Counted from the first letter of the stretch, positions 1 to 9,153 are shown. The stretch is DNA of 64,000 nt from Clostridiales bacterium (GCA_018374635.1 JAHAEW010000001.1:49490-113489), one strand, 5' to 3'. Made by a program: numbers and translations. The notes: generated by a model not told the origin, from the sequence alone.

Positions 1-1262
1 GCTTTGGGGAGACCGAAGCCCTTCTGACCCCCTATCAGGAGACCTTTCGGGAGCTGACCGCCATCCGCCGGGAGATCTCCGCCCTCCAGATGGACGACGC
101 GGTCAAGTCCCGGCGGATGGACAGCCTGCACTTCCAGATCGGCGAGCTGGAGCGGGCCGGCCTGAAGGAGGGCGAGGAGGAGAGCCTCACCGAGCGGCGC
201 ACCCTGCTGCGCAACGCCGAGCGGCTCATCTCCGCGGTGGAGGGGGCCCATTTCGCCCTCTCCGGGGACGACGAGCGGGAGGGGGCCGCCTCTCTCATCG
301 CCGCCGCGGAGGGCGCGCTCTCCGGGGTGGCCGGCATGAGCGAGGAGATCGCCGGGGTGACCGGGCGCCTGGTGGAGCTGCGTTCCGCCGCCGACGACGC
401 GGCCGAGCTGGTCCGGGACCTGCGGGAGTCCTTTTCCTTTGAACCGGGGGAGCTGGACGAGATCGAGAGCCGTCTGGACGTGCTCTACCGGCTCAAGAAG
501 AAGTATGGCAGCAGCGTGGGCGAGATGCTGGCCTATCTGGAGAAATGCCGCTCGGAGCTCTCGGAGATCGAGTACTCCAGCGACACCATCGCCCGGCTGG
601 AGCAGCGGAAAGCGGCGGTCCTGGCCCGGGTCCGGAAGGCGGCCGAGGCCCTCTCGGCCCGGCGGCGGGAGGCGGCCGAGGCCCTGCGGGAGCGCATCCA
701 GTCCGAGCTGCGCCAGCTGGACATGCCCAAGGTCCGCTTTCAGGTGGACTTTTCCCCCAAGGGCGGGGAGTTTGGCATGGACGAGACCGGAATGGATGAG
801 GTGCAGTTCCTCATGTCGGCCAACGTGGGGGAGGACCTCAAGCCCATCCAGCGCATCGCCTCGGGCGGCGAGCTCTCCCGCATCATGCTGGCCCTCAAGA
901 ACGTGCTGGCGGAAAATGAGGCGGTGGCCACGCTGATCTTTGACGAGGTGGACACCGGTGTATCCGGCCGGGCGGCCCAGAAGGTTGCCGAGAAGATGGC
1001 CGACGTGGCGGGGCACAAGCAGGTGCTCTGCGTGACCCATCTGCCCCAGATCGCCGCCATGGCGGACACCCACTTCTCTGTGGTGAAGGGGGAGCGGAAG
1101 GGGCGGACCTACACTGAGGTGGAGCTTCTGAGGCGTCCCCGGCGGACCGAGGAGCTGGCCCGGCTCACCGGTGGGGCCCACATCACCCCGGCCATCCTGG
1201 CCGGAGCGGAGGAGCTGCTCTCGGCTGCCGAGGGGTACAAGGCGGCCAGACGGGGGCGCTGA
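1..1262 (+). CDS. recN: DNA repair protein RecN, 3' part
   Basis: RecN is an SMC-like ATPase that acts early in double-strand break repair. The gene is cut by the window start; the reading frame is open from base 3, giving about 419 residues, the C-terminal three quarters of a protein usually near 560 residues. The first half visible is charged and heptad-like, as expected for the coiled-coil arms. The C-terminal half has the ABC signature ASGGELSR (around base 865), Walker B LIFDEVDTG (around base 940) and the H-loop CVTHLPQIA (around base 1030). The N-terminal Walker A half lies upstream of the window. It ends 28 bases before the promoter of the next unit. Identification is firm from the family motifs. 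Confidence 0.95.
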   Translation, partial: FGETEALLTPYQETFRELTAIRREISALQMDDAVKSRRMDSLHFQIGELERAGLKEGEEESLTERRTLLRNAERLISAVEGAHFALSGDDEREGAASLIAAAEGALSGVAGMSEEIAGVTGRLVELRSAADDAAELVRDLRESFSFEPGELDEIESRLDVLYRLKKKYGSSVGEMLAYLEKCRSELSEIEYSSDTIARLEQRKAAVLARVRKAAEALSARRREAAEALRERIQSELRQLDMPKVRFQVDFSPKGGEFGMDETGMDEVQFLMSANVGEDLKPIQRIASGGELSRIMLALKNVLAENEAVATLIFDEVDTGVSGRAAQKVAEKMADVAGHKQVLCVTHLPQIAAMADTHFSVVKGERKGRTYTEVELLRRPRRTEELARLTGGAHITPAILAGAEELLSAAEGYKAARRGR

Positions 1263-1289
1263 CCGTCCGCCGCACGCGGAAATCTCCAT

Positions 1290-1318
1290 TTGACAAACCA
1301 GGAGGACTGCGCTATAAT
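1290..1318 (+). promoter_or_regulatory. Sigma-A-type promoter of the T-box/tyrS unit
   Basis: TTGACA at 1290-1295 and TATAAT at 1313-1318 with a 17-base spacer, both perfect consensus hexamers. It stands directly before the T-box leader. Confidence 0.85.
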
Positions 1319-1324
1319 ACATCT

Positions 1325-1597
1325 CAATCACTGTGATGATGGGGAGAAGTAACGGCCCCACCGCTGCAAAGAGAGCCTCTGGATTGGTGAAAAGAGGAGA
1401 GCGGACGCCGTGAATACACCCCGGAGCAGCCCCCTGAACGCTCAGGTCAAGTAGGGAGGGTCGGGTGCGCCCGTTACCGCGCTGGGAGTGTGATGGCACT
1501 CGACGAGGCCTCCCGCCGTGAGGGGGAGGCGAACCAGAGGTGGTACCGCGTGATCCACGCCCTCTGTCCGAACGGGGACAGAGGGCGTTTTTTTGCG
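1325..1597 (+). promoter_or_regulatory. T-box riboswitch leader, tyrosine specifier
   Basis: T-box leaders bind an uncharged tRNA and then prevent termination. The Stem I elements GAGAGCCTCTGG and GGTGAAAAGAGG are seen at about 1370-1400. The likely specifier is UAC (tyrosine) in GTGAATACACC near 1410-1420. The T-box sequence AGGTGGTACCGCG is at about 1538-1551. A hairpin with arms GCCCTCTGTCC and GGACAGAGGGC followed by seven T forms the terminator at about 1559-1594. The specifier fits tyrS downstream. The exact 5' end is inferred from the promoter. Confidence 0.9.
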
Positions 1598-1612
1598 AAA
1601 CGGGGGGAGAAT

Positions 1613-1912
1613 ATGGAGCGGGATACCTGCATCCGCTGCGGTGGTACGATGGCGCCTATGGGATCGCATTTTCTGAAGAAAGGCGCTCCCGGCTGGCATC
1701 TGCGGGGCAACCTGGAGCATTTCGACGGGGAGAATCTCCTGCCGGTCGAGGTCTGGTGCTGCCAGAACTGCCGCCGGCTGGATTTTTACCTGGATGAGAG
1801 CGCTTCCGGCAGCTCCGGCTCCGGTATCGCCCAGACCCGCTGTCCTGTCTGCGGAACGCTCCATGATCTGGATGACCCCAAATGTCCCCACTGCGGAACG
1901 CGGCTCTATTAA
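1613..1912 (+). CDS. Small zinc-ribbon protein under T-box control
   Basis: A 99-residue protein of unknown function. It has an N-terminal CIRCGG knuckle at residues 6-11, a middle CCQNC pair and a C-terminal double knuckle CPVCGT and CPHCGT, so it probably binds one or two zinc ions. The ATG at 1613 follows a purine-rich GGGGGAGA site; an upstream in-frame ATG would start inside the T-box terminator and was rejected. It lies between the T-box terminator and tyrS, so the riboswitch should control it together with the synthetase. No specific partner or reaction can be assigned. Confidence 0.75.
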   Translation: MERDTCIRCGGTMAPMGSHFLKKGAPGWHLRGNLEHFDGENLLPVEVWCCQNCRRLDFYLDESASGSSGSGIAQTRCPVCGTLHDLDDPKCPHCGTRLY

Positions 1913-1962
1913 ACTGTAACAAAACGGATTCCCATCAGAATCCGATCAAAGGAGAATGGAAG

Positions 1963-3189
1963 ATGACTTGCTACGAAGAACTGAAAGCCCGCGGCCTGAT
2001 CGCCCAGGTGACCAACGAGGAGGAGATCTCCAAGATGATCAACGAGGGCAAGGCGGTGTTCTATATCGGCTTTGACCCCACCGCCGACTCCCTCCACGTG
2101 GGCCACTTCATGGCCCTGTGCCTGATGAAGCGGCTCCAGATGGCGGGCAACCGGCCCATCGCCCTCATCGGCGGCGGCACCGGCATGGTGGGCGACCCCT
2201 CCGGCCGCACCGACATGCGCCAGATGATGACCCCCGAGACCATCCAGCACAACTGCGACTGCTTCAAAAAGCAGATGGAGCGCTTCATCGAGTTTGGCGA
2301 GGGCAAGGCCCAGATGGTCAACAACGCCGACTGGCTCATGGAGCTCAACTATGTGGAACTCCTGCGGGAAGTGGGCGCCTGCTTCTCGGTGAACAACATG
2401 CTGCGGGCCGAGTGCTACAAGCAGCGCATGGAGAAGGGCCTGTCCTTCCTGGAGTTCAACTACATGATCATGCAGTCCTACGACTTCTACCACCTCTTCC
2501 AGCACTACGGCTGCAACATGCAGTTCGGCGGCGACGACCAGTGGTCCAACATGCTGGGCGGCACCGAGCTCATCCGCCGCAAGCTGGGCAAGGACGCCCA
2601 CGCCATGACCATCACCCTTCTGCTCAACTCCGAGGGCAAGAAGATGGGCAAGACCCAGTCCGGCGCGGTGTGGCTGGACCCCAACAAGACTTCTCCCTAC
2701 GAGTTCTACCAGTACTGGCGCAACGTGGGCGACGCGGACGTGCTCAAGTGCCTGCGGATGCTCACCTTCCTGCCCATCGAGCAGATCGACGAGATGGACC
2801 ATTGGGAGGGCGCCCAGCTCAACACCGCCAAGGAGATCCTGGCCTTTGAGCTGACCCAGCTGGTCCACGGCACCGAGGAGGCCCAGAAGGCCCAGGACGC
2901 CGCCAAGGCTCTCTTCGTGGGCGGCGGCGACATGAGCAACGTGCCCACCACCACGCTGGAGACCGGCGACCTGACCGACGGCTCCATCGGCGTGCTGGAT
3001 CTGCTCCTCAAGTGCGGCCTGGTCCCCTCCAAGAAGGAAGGCCGCCGCCTGGTGGAGCAGGGCGGTGTGTCGGTCAACGGCGAGAAGGTCTCCGACGTGA
3101 ACGCCGCCTTTGACGCCGCCGCGTTCGGGGAAGAGGGCCTCATGATCAAGAAGGGCAAGAAGGTGTTCCACCGTGCCCTGCTGGGCTGA
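1963..3189 (+). CDS. tyrS: Tyrosyl-tRNA synthetase
   Basis: Charges tRNA-Tyr with tyrosine in the cytoplasm. The 408-residue product is normal for a bacterial class I TyrRS. The HIGH-type motif is HVGH at residues 45-48 and the KMSKS-type motif is KMGKT at residues 227-231. The last 65 or so residues form an S4 RNA-binding domain (GLVPSKKEGRRLVEQGGVSV). The start at 1963 follows AAAGGAGAA with good spacing. The T-box leader with a tyrosine specifier upstream agrees with this identity. Whether it is the TyrS or TyrZ subgroup was not resolved. Confidence 0.97.
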   Translation: MTCYEELKARGLIAQVTNEEEISKMINEGKAVFYIGFDPTADSLHVGHFMALCLMKRLQMAGNRPIALIGGGTGMVGDPSGRTDMRQMMTPETIQHNCDCFKKQMERFIEFGEGKAQMVNNADWLMELNYVELLREVGACFSVNNMLRAECYKQRMEKGLSFLEFNYMIMQSYDFYHLFQHYGCNMQFGGDDQWSNMLGGTELIRRKLGKDAHAMTITLLLNSEGKKMGKTQSGAVWLDPNKTSPYEFYQYWRNVGDADVLKCLRMLTFLPIEQIDEMDHWEGAQLNTAKEILAFELTQLVHGTEEAQKAQDAAKALFVGGGDMSNVPTTTLETGDLTDGSIGVLDLLLKCGLVPSKKEGRRLVEQGGVSVNGEKVSDVNAAFDAAAFGEEGLMIKKGKKVFHRALLG

Positions 3190-3221
3190 TCCGCCGGGCC
3201 GGTACCGGTGAGAAAGGTGGG

Positions 3222-4442
3222 ATGCCCGTGAAGGAAAAGAAGAAATGGTTCTCGCTGGACGAGCGCATGTGGTCCAATCTGCTGGTAGTCCTGGCCGGAA
3301 TCGCGTTTTACCTGATCTTTTCCCATTTTGATATAGTGCGCGGGGTGGTCTCCATGATCACCGGCGTACTGATGCCGTTTATCGTGGGGTTTGCCTTTGC
3401 CTACCTCCTCAACGGCCCGACCAACTATTTTGAGCAGAAGGTCTTCTATCGATTCAAATGCCGGCGGGGCCTTGCGGTGCTGTTGGTGTATCTCCTGGTC
3501 ATCGCGCTGCTGGCCGTTCTGGTCAAGCTCATCCTGCCCCAGATCGTGCAGAGCATCGTGGCGCTGTACAGCATCATCCAGAGCTTTTTCCTGAACATCA
3601 ACACCTGGATGCAGGAGGCGGCGATCCAGCTGAACATCGACCAGAATGCCCTCAACGAGTTCCTTTTGGACTTGAACTCCTCCTATAAGGACATCATGAC
3701 GAACCTGTCCAACATGCTCTCCAAGGCGGTGCCCTATGTGCTGAGCATGGGCGTGGCCGTGGGCAGCGGGGTGGTGTCCGGCGTGATCTCGGCCATCACC
3801 ACGGTGATCTCCTCGGTCTATATGCTGCTGGACAAGGACCGCCTGTCCCTCCAGTCCAAAAAGCTGGTCTATGCGGTCCTGCCCACAGGCAAGGCCAACC
3901 GGCTCATCACGGTGTGCGCCCAGGCCAACGGCATCTTTTCCGGCTTCATCAACGGCAAGATCCTGGACAGCGCCATCATCGGCGTGCTGTGCTTTTTCCT
4001 GACCTCGCTCCTGCGGATCGAATTTTCGGTGCTCATCAGCGTGGTCATCGGGGTGACCAACGTGATTCCCTTCTTCGGCCCCATCGTGGGCGCGGTCCCC
4101 TGCGTCCTGATCCTGCTGCTGGTGGACCCCTGGCAGGCCCTGCGCTTCGGCATCCTGGCCCTGGCCTTGCAGCAGTTCGACGGGAACATCCTCGGCCCCA
4201 AGATTCTGGGCGACAGCACCGGGATCTCGGCCTTCTGGGTGCTCATCTCCATTGTGGTGGGCGGGGGCCTGTTCGGGTTCCCCGGGATGCTGCTGGGCGT
4301 GCCCACCTTCGCGGTGATCTATGCGCTGGTGGGGGAGTGGACCCGGGCCCGGCTCACCCGCAAGGGTATCCGCCCCGTCAAGGGCGGCGAGCCGGAGGTG
4401 CTCCCGCCGGAATGGCCGGACGATCCGGCCAATGAACCATAA
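3222..4442 (+). CDS. AI-2E family transporter (TqsA/YtvI-like permease)
   Basis: A 406-residue polytopic inner-membrane protein with about eight hydrophobic segments. Two lie in the first 80 residues, a loop of about 120 mostly amphipathic residues follows, and the rest cluster in the C-terminal half. The C-terminal signature GVTNVIPFFGPIVGAVP and the following QQFDGNILGPKILG stretch are typical of the AI-2E transporter (UPF0118) family. Family members export diverse small molecules, Na+ or AI-2; the substrate cannot be told from sequence. It starts 33 bases after tyrS and may be read with it. A strong terminator follows. Confidence 0.9.
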   Translation: MPVKEKKKWFSLDERMWSNLLVVLAGIAFYLIFSHFDIVRGVVSMITGVLMPFIVGFAFAYLLNGPTNYFEQKVFYRFKCRRGLAVLLVYLLVIALLAVLVKLILPQIVQSIVALYSIIQSFFLNINTWMQEAAIQLNIDQNALNEFLLDLNSSYKDIMTNLSNMLSKAVPYVLSMGVAVGSGVVSGVISAITTVISSVYMLLDKDRLSLQSKKLVYAVLPTGKANRLITVCAQANGIFSGFINGKILDSAIIGVLCFFLTSLLRIEFSVLISVVIGVTNVIPFFGPIVGAVPCVLILLLVDPWQALRFGILALALQQFDGNILGPKILGDSTGISAFWVLISIVVGGGLFGFPGMLLGVPTFAVIYALVGEWTRARLTRKGIRPVKGGEPEVLPPEWPDDPANEP

Positions 4443-4455
4443 AAGGGAAAAAAGG

Positions 4456-4485
4456 ACTCTGCTTTCCAAAAGCAGAGTCCTCAGT
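4456..4485 (+). terminator. Rho-independent-like hairpin after the AI-2E transporter
   Basis: Near-perfect stem GGACTCTGCTTT / AAAGCAGAGTCC with a four-base loop, just after the stop codon. The trailing T-run is weak, so it may act bidirectionally (an A-run precedes it). Confidence 0.6.
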
Positions 4486-4548
4486 CTGTCGATCAAGTGG
4501 AATGCGATGCAGGAAAGAACCTGCTTCCTGGAAAGCCGAAAGCCCTCG

Positions 4549-4735
4549 GCAGAGTTTCGCCGCCCGCAGGCGGTGAAAGCAAGTGAGATCCGAAACATCC
4601 GAGGACATGCGCCTCGGATGTTTCTCTGCTCAGACTTTGGAGTGCGCGCGCATACGCGGGTGCGCGAGAAAGTCTGCATCCCCTCGAAAAAATGCCTGCA
4701 TTTTTGAGAAGCAGAGTCCTTTCCAGTCTGAGAGG
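4549..4735 (+). repeat. Dispersed intergenic repeat, copy A
   Basis: This fills most of the 305-base gap between the transporter and the acetyltransferase; no gene is seen here. A 31-base core at 4549-4579, GC-rich with an internal CGCC/GGCG palindrome, recurs at 16627-16657 in inverted orientation with one difference and at 21714-21745 in more divergent form. A second block at 4598-4618 (TCCGAGGACATGCGCC) also recurs inverted at 16590-16608. A third block, ending in CTGCATTTTTGAGA near 4710, recurs near 21865. Confidence 0.75.
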
Positions 4736-4747
4736 AGTGTTTTTTGC

Positions 4748-5212
4748 ATGAACCTTCGACCTTACCGCCCCTCCGACGTATCGGCGCTGGCGGAGCTCTT
4801 TTACCAGACCGTCCACAGCGTGAACCGGCGGGACTATACCGCGGAGCAGTGCCGGGTCTGGGCCACGGGGCATCCGGACCTTTCGGCCTGGGACGCGTCC
4901 TTTCAGGCCCACCGGACCTGGATCGCGGAGGAGGACGGGCACATCGTGGGCTTTGCCGATCTGGACGTGGAGGCCGGATATCTGGACCGGCTCTACGTCC
5001 ATAAGGACACCCAGCGAAGGGGCGTGGGCACCGCCCTGTGCGATGCCGCCGAGGCCTGTGCCCGGGCGGCCGGGGTGCGCCGATTGGAGACCCACGCCTC
5101 CATCACCGCACGTCCATTCTTTGCCGCCCGGGGCTACGCCCTGCTGCGGGAGCAGGAGGTGGAGCGGGGCGGAATTTTGCTGAAAAACTACGTCATGATC
5201 CTGGAGCTCTGA
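4748..5212 (+). CDS. GNAT family N-acetyltransferase
   Basis: A 154-residue protein of the Gcn5-related acetyltransferase fold, which moves an acetyl group from acetyl-CoA to an amine. The N-terminal MNLRPYRPSD start, the central DRLYVHKDTQRRGVGTAL acetyl-CoA binding motif (about residues 80-97) and the FFAARGY turn are characteristic. It resembles the YafP-like subgroup. The start at 4748 follows GAGAGGAGTG. The substrate is unknown. It faces the dapA-asd pair tail to tail. Confidence 0.9.
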   Translation: MNLRPYRPSDVSALAELFYQTVHSVNRRDYTAEQCRVWATGHPDLSAWDASFQAHRTWIAEEDGHIVGFADLDVEAGYLDRLYVHKDTQRRGVGTALCDAAEACARAAGVRRLETHASITARPFFAARGYALLREQEVERGGILLKNYVMILEL

Positions 5213-6123
5213 GCCGGGGAGGGTGTGAGGGCCGGGAGGACCCCTGAGCGCTCCATGGCCTCCCGCAGCTCCCTCCGGTGTGCCTCCGAGATGGGGCAGA
5301 GGGGGAGACGGAGGGGCCCCACCGGGTACCCCGCCATCTCCAGGGCGGCCTTGATGGGGATGGGATTGACCTCGAGAAAGAGGGCGTTGAGCAGTTCCAG
5401 ATAGCGGAGCTGAAGCTGGGCGGCCGCCGCAAAGCGCCCCTCCAGGCACAGGCGGCTGATGCGCCCCATCTCCCGGGGGATCAGGTTGGAGGCCACCGAG
5501 ATGACCCCCTTTGCCCCCAGTGCCATGAGGGAGACCACCTGATCGTCGTTCCCCGACCAGAGGAAGAGGTCCTCCCCGCACAGGTGCCGGATCTGGGCCG
5601 CCAGGGAGAAGTTCCCGCTGGCCTCCTTGACCCCGTTGATCCCCGGGTTCTGGGAGAGGACCCGGTAGGTCTCGGCGGTAAAAGAGAGCCCCGTGCGGCT
5701 GGGCACGTTGTAGAGCAGGATGGGAAGAGACACGCGCTGGGTCAGAAACTCATAGTGCCGGATGAGCCCAGCCTGGGTGGTCTTATTATAGTAAGGAGTG
5801 ACATGAAGCAGAGCATCGGCCCCCGCATCCTGGGCTTGCTGGGAGAGGTAGAGGGCGGCGACGGTGTCATTGCTTCCCGCCCCCGCGATCACCTTCACCC
5901 GGTGGTTCACCTGCGCGACACAGAAGGCCACGGCGTCGTGGTGCTCCCGGATGCTCATGGTGGCGCTTTCACCGGTGGTGCCGCAGACACAGATGGCGTC
6001 CACGCCGCATGCGATCTGCTCCTCGATCAACCTTCCGAAGACGTCATACGCGATGGCGCCGTCCGGTTCAAATGGTGTGACGATAGCGGTGCACACACCG
6101 GTAAAAACAGGCTCTTTCTTCAA
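5188..6123 (-). CDS. dapA: 4-hydroxy-tetrahydrodipicolinate synthase
   Basis: Condenses pyruvate with aspartate semialdehyde, the first committed step of the diaminopimelate/lysine and dipicolinate branch. With a TTG start at 6123, preceded by AGGAGG at 7-base spacing, the product is 311 residues. The Schiff-base lysine is K166 in INGVKEASGN, the proton-relay tyrosine is Y138 in LLYNVPSRTG, and the substrate threonines are T49/T50 in CGTTGES. Its start lies 5 bases after the asd stop, so the two form an operon that makes and uses the semialdehyde. Its 3' end overlaps the GNAT gene by 25 bases on the other strand. Longer upstream starts in this frame would overlap asd and were rejected. Confidence 0.95.
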   Translation of the reverse strand: MKKEPVFTGVCTAIVTPFEPDGAIAYDVFGRLIEEQIACGVDAICVCGTTGESATMSIREHHDAVAFCVAQVNHRVKVIAGAGSNDTVAALYLSQQAQDAGADALLHVTPYYNKTTQAGLIRHYEFLTQRVSLPILLYNVPSRTGLSFTAETYRVLSQNPGINGVKEASGNFSLAAQIRHLCGEDLFLWSGNDDQVVSLMALGAKGVISVASNLIPREMGRISRLCLEGRFAAAAQLQLRYLELLNALFLEVNPIPIKAALEMAGYPVGPLRLPLCPISEAHRRELREAMERSGVLPALTPSPAQSSRIMT

Positions 6124-6127
6124 TCCA

Positions 6128-7216
6128 TTACCTCCTTGTGATGTATCCCTCCGCACACAGCAGCTCGGCCAGCAGCACCGCGCCGCCGGCCGCGCCGCGC
6201 AGCGTGTTGTGGGACAGGCAGACGAACTTGTAGTCATACTGGGTATCCGGACGCAGACGGCCGGCGCAAACGGCCATGCCGCGCTCGGTCATGCGGTCCA
6301 GCTTGGTCTGGGGACGGCTGGGGTCCTCGAAATAGTGCAGGAACTGCTGGGGCGCGGAGGGAAGGCCCAGCTCCTGGGGACGGCCCCGGAAGGACGCCCA
6401 CGCCTCCTTGATCTCCTCCTCGGAGGGCTTGCGGTCAAAGCTGGCAAAGACCGCGGCCATGTGGCCGTCGGAAGCGGCTACCCGGAAGCACTGGGCGGTG
6501 ATGGCAGGGGAGTCGGCATTGACAATCACGCCGTTTTCCATCCGGCCCCAGAGCTTGAGGGGTTCCCGCTCGCTCTTCTCCTCCTCGCCGCCGATGTAGG
6601 GGATCACGTTGTCCACCATCTCGGGCCAGGTCTCGAAGGTCTTGCCCGCACCGGAGATGGCCTGATAGGTACACACCAGGGCCTTGGAGAGTCCGAAGCG
6701 CTCCCGCAGGGGATGGAGGGCGGGCACATAGCTCTGGAGCGAGCAGTTGGACTTGACCGCGATGAAGCCGCGCCCGGTCCCCAGGCGGCGGCGCTGGGCG
6801 GGGATCACGCCCAGGTGCTCCGGGTTGATCTCGGGGACCACCATGGGCACGTCGGGCGTCCAGCGGTGGGCGGAGTTGTTGGAGACCACCGGGCACTCGT
6901 GTTTGGCATAGGCCTCCTCCAGCGCCTGGATCTCCTCCTTCTTCATATCCACGGCGGAGAACACAAAGTCCACCTGGGACGCGATGCGCGCAATATCGGT
7001 CTCGGCGTTGAGCACCACCATGTGTTTGGCCGCCTCCGGCATGGGGGCCTCCATGGCCCAGCGGCTTCCGACGGCCTCCCCGTAGGTCTTGCCGGCCGAG
7101 CGGGCACTGGCGGCGATGGCGGTGAGCTGGAACCAGGGGTGCTCTGCCATCAGAGTGACAAACCTCTGTCCCACCATGCCCGTGCCGCCGATCACGCCTA
7201 CTCTGTACTTTTCCAT
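6128..7216 (-). CDS. asd: Aspartate-semialdehyde dehydrogenase
   Basis: Reduces aspartyl phosphate to aspartate semialdehyde with NADPH. The 362-residue protein belongs to the subgroup shared with archaea and fungi rather than the E. coli type. It has the Rossmann motif GGTGMVG at residues 10-16 and the nucleophile C158 in VKSNCSLQSY. A conserved His-containing CTYQAISGAG stretch follows. The start at 7216 is preceded by GGGAGGTCAT. It is the first gene of the reverse-strand asd-dapA unit. Confidence 0.95.
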   Translation of the reverse strand: MEKYRVGVIGGTGMVGQRFVTLMAEHPWFQLTAIAASARSAGKTYGEAVGSRWAMEAPMPEAAKHMVVLNAETDIARIASQVDFVFSAVDMKKEEIQALEEAYAKHECPVVSNNSAHRWTPDVPMVVPEINPEHLGVIPAQRRRLGTGRGFIAVKSNCSLQSYVPALHPLRERFGLSKALVCTYQAISGAGKTFETWPEMVDNVIPYIGGEEEKSEREPLKLWGRMENGVIVNADSPAITAQCFRVAASDGHMAAVFASFDRKPSEEEIKEAWASFRGRPQELGLPSAPQQFLHYFEDPSRPQTKLDRMTERGMAVCAGRLRPDTQYDYKFVCLSHNTLRGAAGGAVLLAELLCAEGYITRR

Positions 7217-7315
7217 TCTGATGACCTCCCGTTGTTCTGATAGATTCTATGCCGGTACAGAGGAAATCAGGTCTGTCCATTGAAAAAATCCAGCGGAAAA
7301 AAAGAAATCAGCGGG

Positions 7316-7345
7316 TTTACACACCGGCTGATTTTGTACTATAAT
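7316..7345 (+). promoter_or_regulatory. Probable promoter upstream of the SpoIID-domain gene
   Basis: TTTACA at 7316-7321 and TATAAT at 7340-7345 with an 18-base spacer. The 278-base gap between the divergent asd and SpoIID genes holds this and no coding sequence I can support. Confidence 0.55.
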
Positions 7346-7494
7346 GGCATAAGGTATGTAGACCGGCCTGATCTGTACTTGCTGTATGGACAGGCATCCG
7401 CCGGAAACGAACGCCTGACGTTGCTCTTAGAGTAGCACAGGAATTCTTTCGTGTCAATACTTTGCTGTGTTAAATGATAAAACAGGAGAGAACC

Positions 7495-9153
7495 ATGAAG
7501 GGAAAATGGATCAAATGGACCGCCGTCTGTCTGGCGGCCGCCTTATCCGCATCCGGGCTGCCCGCCCGGGCGGCCCCGGCGGAGGAGACCGTTCTGCGCA
7601 TCGGGCTCTATTATGGAAGCAGCGCCATGCCGTCGGCCAACCTGGAAAACAGCGTGGGCTCCGGCTACCGCCTGGGGTATTTTGACGAGGCCAACCAGTT
7701 TGTGGAGCTGGCACGGACCAGCAAAACGAAACTGTCCATGCTGAAAACAAAGACGCTCTATCTCTCAGGGGGGACCTATCAGACCACCCCGAGCAGCGGG
7801 GCCCAGGCCATCGGCGGGTATTCCCTCCAGTGGAGCGGGCCCTATTCCGACTTTGCCGCCGCCCAGACGGCGGCCGCCGCGGTGGCGGGGGGCTTTCCCG
7901 CCTGGGTGGAGGGGACCTATCAGGTCCGCTCCGGGGCCTATGCCACCCAGGCGGAGGCAGAGGCCGCCGCCCGGGGGACCGCAGCCCAGGTGGTCCAAAC
8001 CAGCTCCTCCGGGATCAACGTGGTGGAGACCGGCACGGCCCAGATCCTCTTCCAGTTCGACGGGGGCAGCCGCTATGTGTTCGGCGTGATGCCCGACGTC
8101 ACCGGGGTGGACCAGCCGGTCACCTGGTTCAAGGGCTACAAGTATTACGGCGGCTTCCGCTATGAGCGGGTGGGGGGCGACAACATCACCGTGGTCAACC
8201 TCATCGGCATGGAGGACTATGTGAACTGCGTCATCTCCCAGGAGATGAGCGACTCCTGGCCGCTGGAGGCCCTCAAGGCCCAGGCCTGCGCGGCGCGGAC
8301 CTATGCCATGCGCAAGCCCAACAGCGGCAGGCACACCGCCGACCACTTCGACCTGTGCAACGGGACCCACTGCCAGGCCTATCCCGGGATGAAGCTGACG
8401 GGGAGCAACACCCTTCAGGCGGCCCGGGAGACGGCCGGCATGGTCATCCGGTATAACGGCGCGCTCATCGACGCCGTGTACTCCTCCAGCGACGGCGGGG
8501 CCACCGAAAACTCCGAAAATGTCTGGAACAGCGCGCTGCCCTACCTGCGGGGCAAGGCGGACCCCTACGAGGCCACGATCTCCAGCCAGATCCCCAATTA
8601 CAACTGGAGCGTGACCTATACCGCCGACGAGCTGACGGAGAAGCTGCGCGGCAGCGGGCGCTCCTGCGACCAGATCGTGGATTTCCGGGTCTCCGAGACC
8701 ACGCCCACCGGAAATGTGAAAGCCATCACCTTCACCGACGCCTCGGGCAAGAGCTGGACCTTCCAGAAGGAACAGGCCCGCACCTTCCTGGGCCTGCGCT
8801 CCCAGCGCTATACGGTGACGGGCGGCGGCGGGAACAGCTCCGCCGGCTCCGGCGGGCTGTATGTCAACAACGCCCAGACCCCGCTGGAGGGGAGCTCCTT
8901 CTACGCCATCGGCGGGGACGGCTCCACCGGGCAGGTGGATCTTTCCGCCTCGCCCTATGTGGTCACCGGCAATGGGACCGCCCCGCTGGGCGGGGGGACC
9001 GCCGCCGGTTCCGACCGCTTTGTGATCCAGGGCTCCGGCTACGGCCACAACGTGGGCATGAGCCAGTACGGCGCCAACGCCATGGCCAAGCAGGGCTATA
9101 CCTATCAAAAGATCCTACAATTTTACTACACAGGAGTCGACATATCCCGATGA
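7495..9153 (+). CDS. SpoIID/LytB domain protein with SPOR-like segment
   Basis: A secreted or membrane-anchored 552-residue protein. An N-terminal signal peptide (about residues 1-28, AALSASGLPARAAPA) is followed by a region of alternating aromatic and alanine residues (about 110-170) that resembles a SPOR peptidoglycan-binding repeat. The SpoIID core is at about 225-330, with MEDYVNCVISQEMSDSWPLE and ALKAQACAARTYAM. The C-terminal GYGHNVGMSQYGA signature is also present. SpoIID is a lytic transglycosylase that cleaves denuded glycan during engulfment; the Glu in SQEMS is the expected catalytic residue. A house-keeping amidase-activator role (LytB) is the alternative. ATG 7495 was chosen over 7474 because of the AGGAGA site. 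Its stop overlaps the queA start. Confidence 0.88.
   Translation: MKGKWIKWTAVCLAAALSASGLPARAAPAEETVLRIGLYYGSSAMPSANLENSVGSGYRLGYFDEANQFVELARTSKTKLSMLKTKTLYLSGGTYQTTPSSGAQAIGGYSLQWSGPYSDFAAAQTAAAAVAGGFPAWVEGTYQVRSGAYATQAEAEAAARGTAAQVVQTSSSGINVVETGTAQILFQFDGGSRYVFGVMPDVTGVDQPVTWFKGYKYYGGFRYERVGGDNITVVNLIGMEDYVNCVISQEMSDSWPLEALKAQACAARTYAMRKPNSGRHTADHFDLCNGTHCQAYPGMKLTGSNTLQAARETAGMVIRYNGALIDAVYSSSDGGATENSENVWNSALPYLRGKADPYEATISSQIPNYNWSVTYTADELTEKLRGSGRSCDQIVDFRVSETTPTGNVKAITFTDASGKSWTFQKEQARTFLGLRSQRYTVTGGGGNSSAGSGGLYVNNAQTPLEGSSFYAIGGDGSTGQVDLSASPYVVTGNGTAPLGGGTAAGSDRFVIQGSGYGHNVGMSQYGANAMAKQGYTYQKILQFYYTGVDISR

Noticed and set aside
1909..3171. Reverse-strand open frame opposite tyrS
   Set aside because: It is His- and Leu-rich repeat-like sequence typical of the antisense of a GC-rich coding region.
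2706..4679. Long reverse-strand open frame of 657 codons opposite tyrS and the transporter
   Set aside because: Composition is that of an antisense shadow of GC-rich genes, it covers several clear plus-strand genes and has no family motif.
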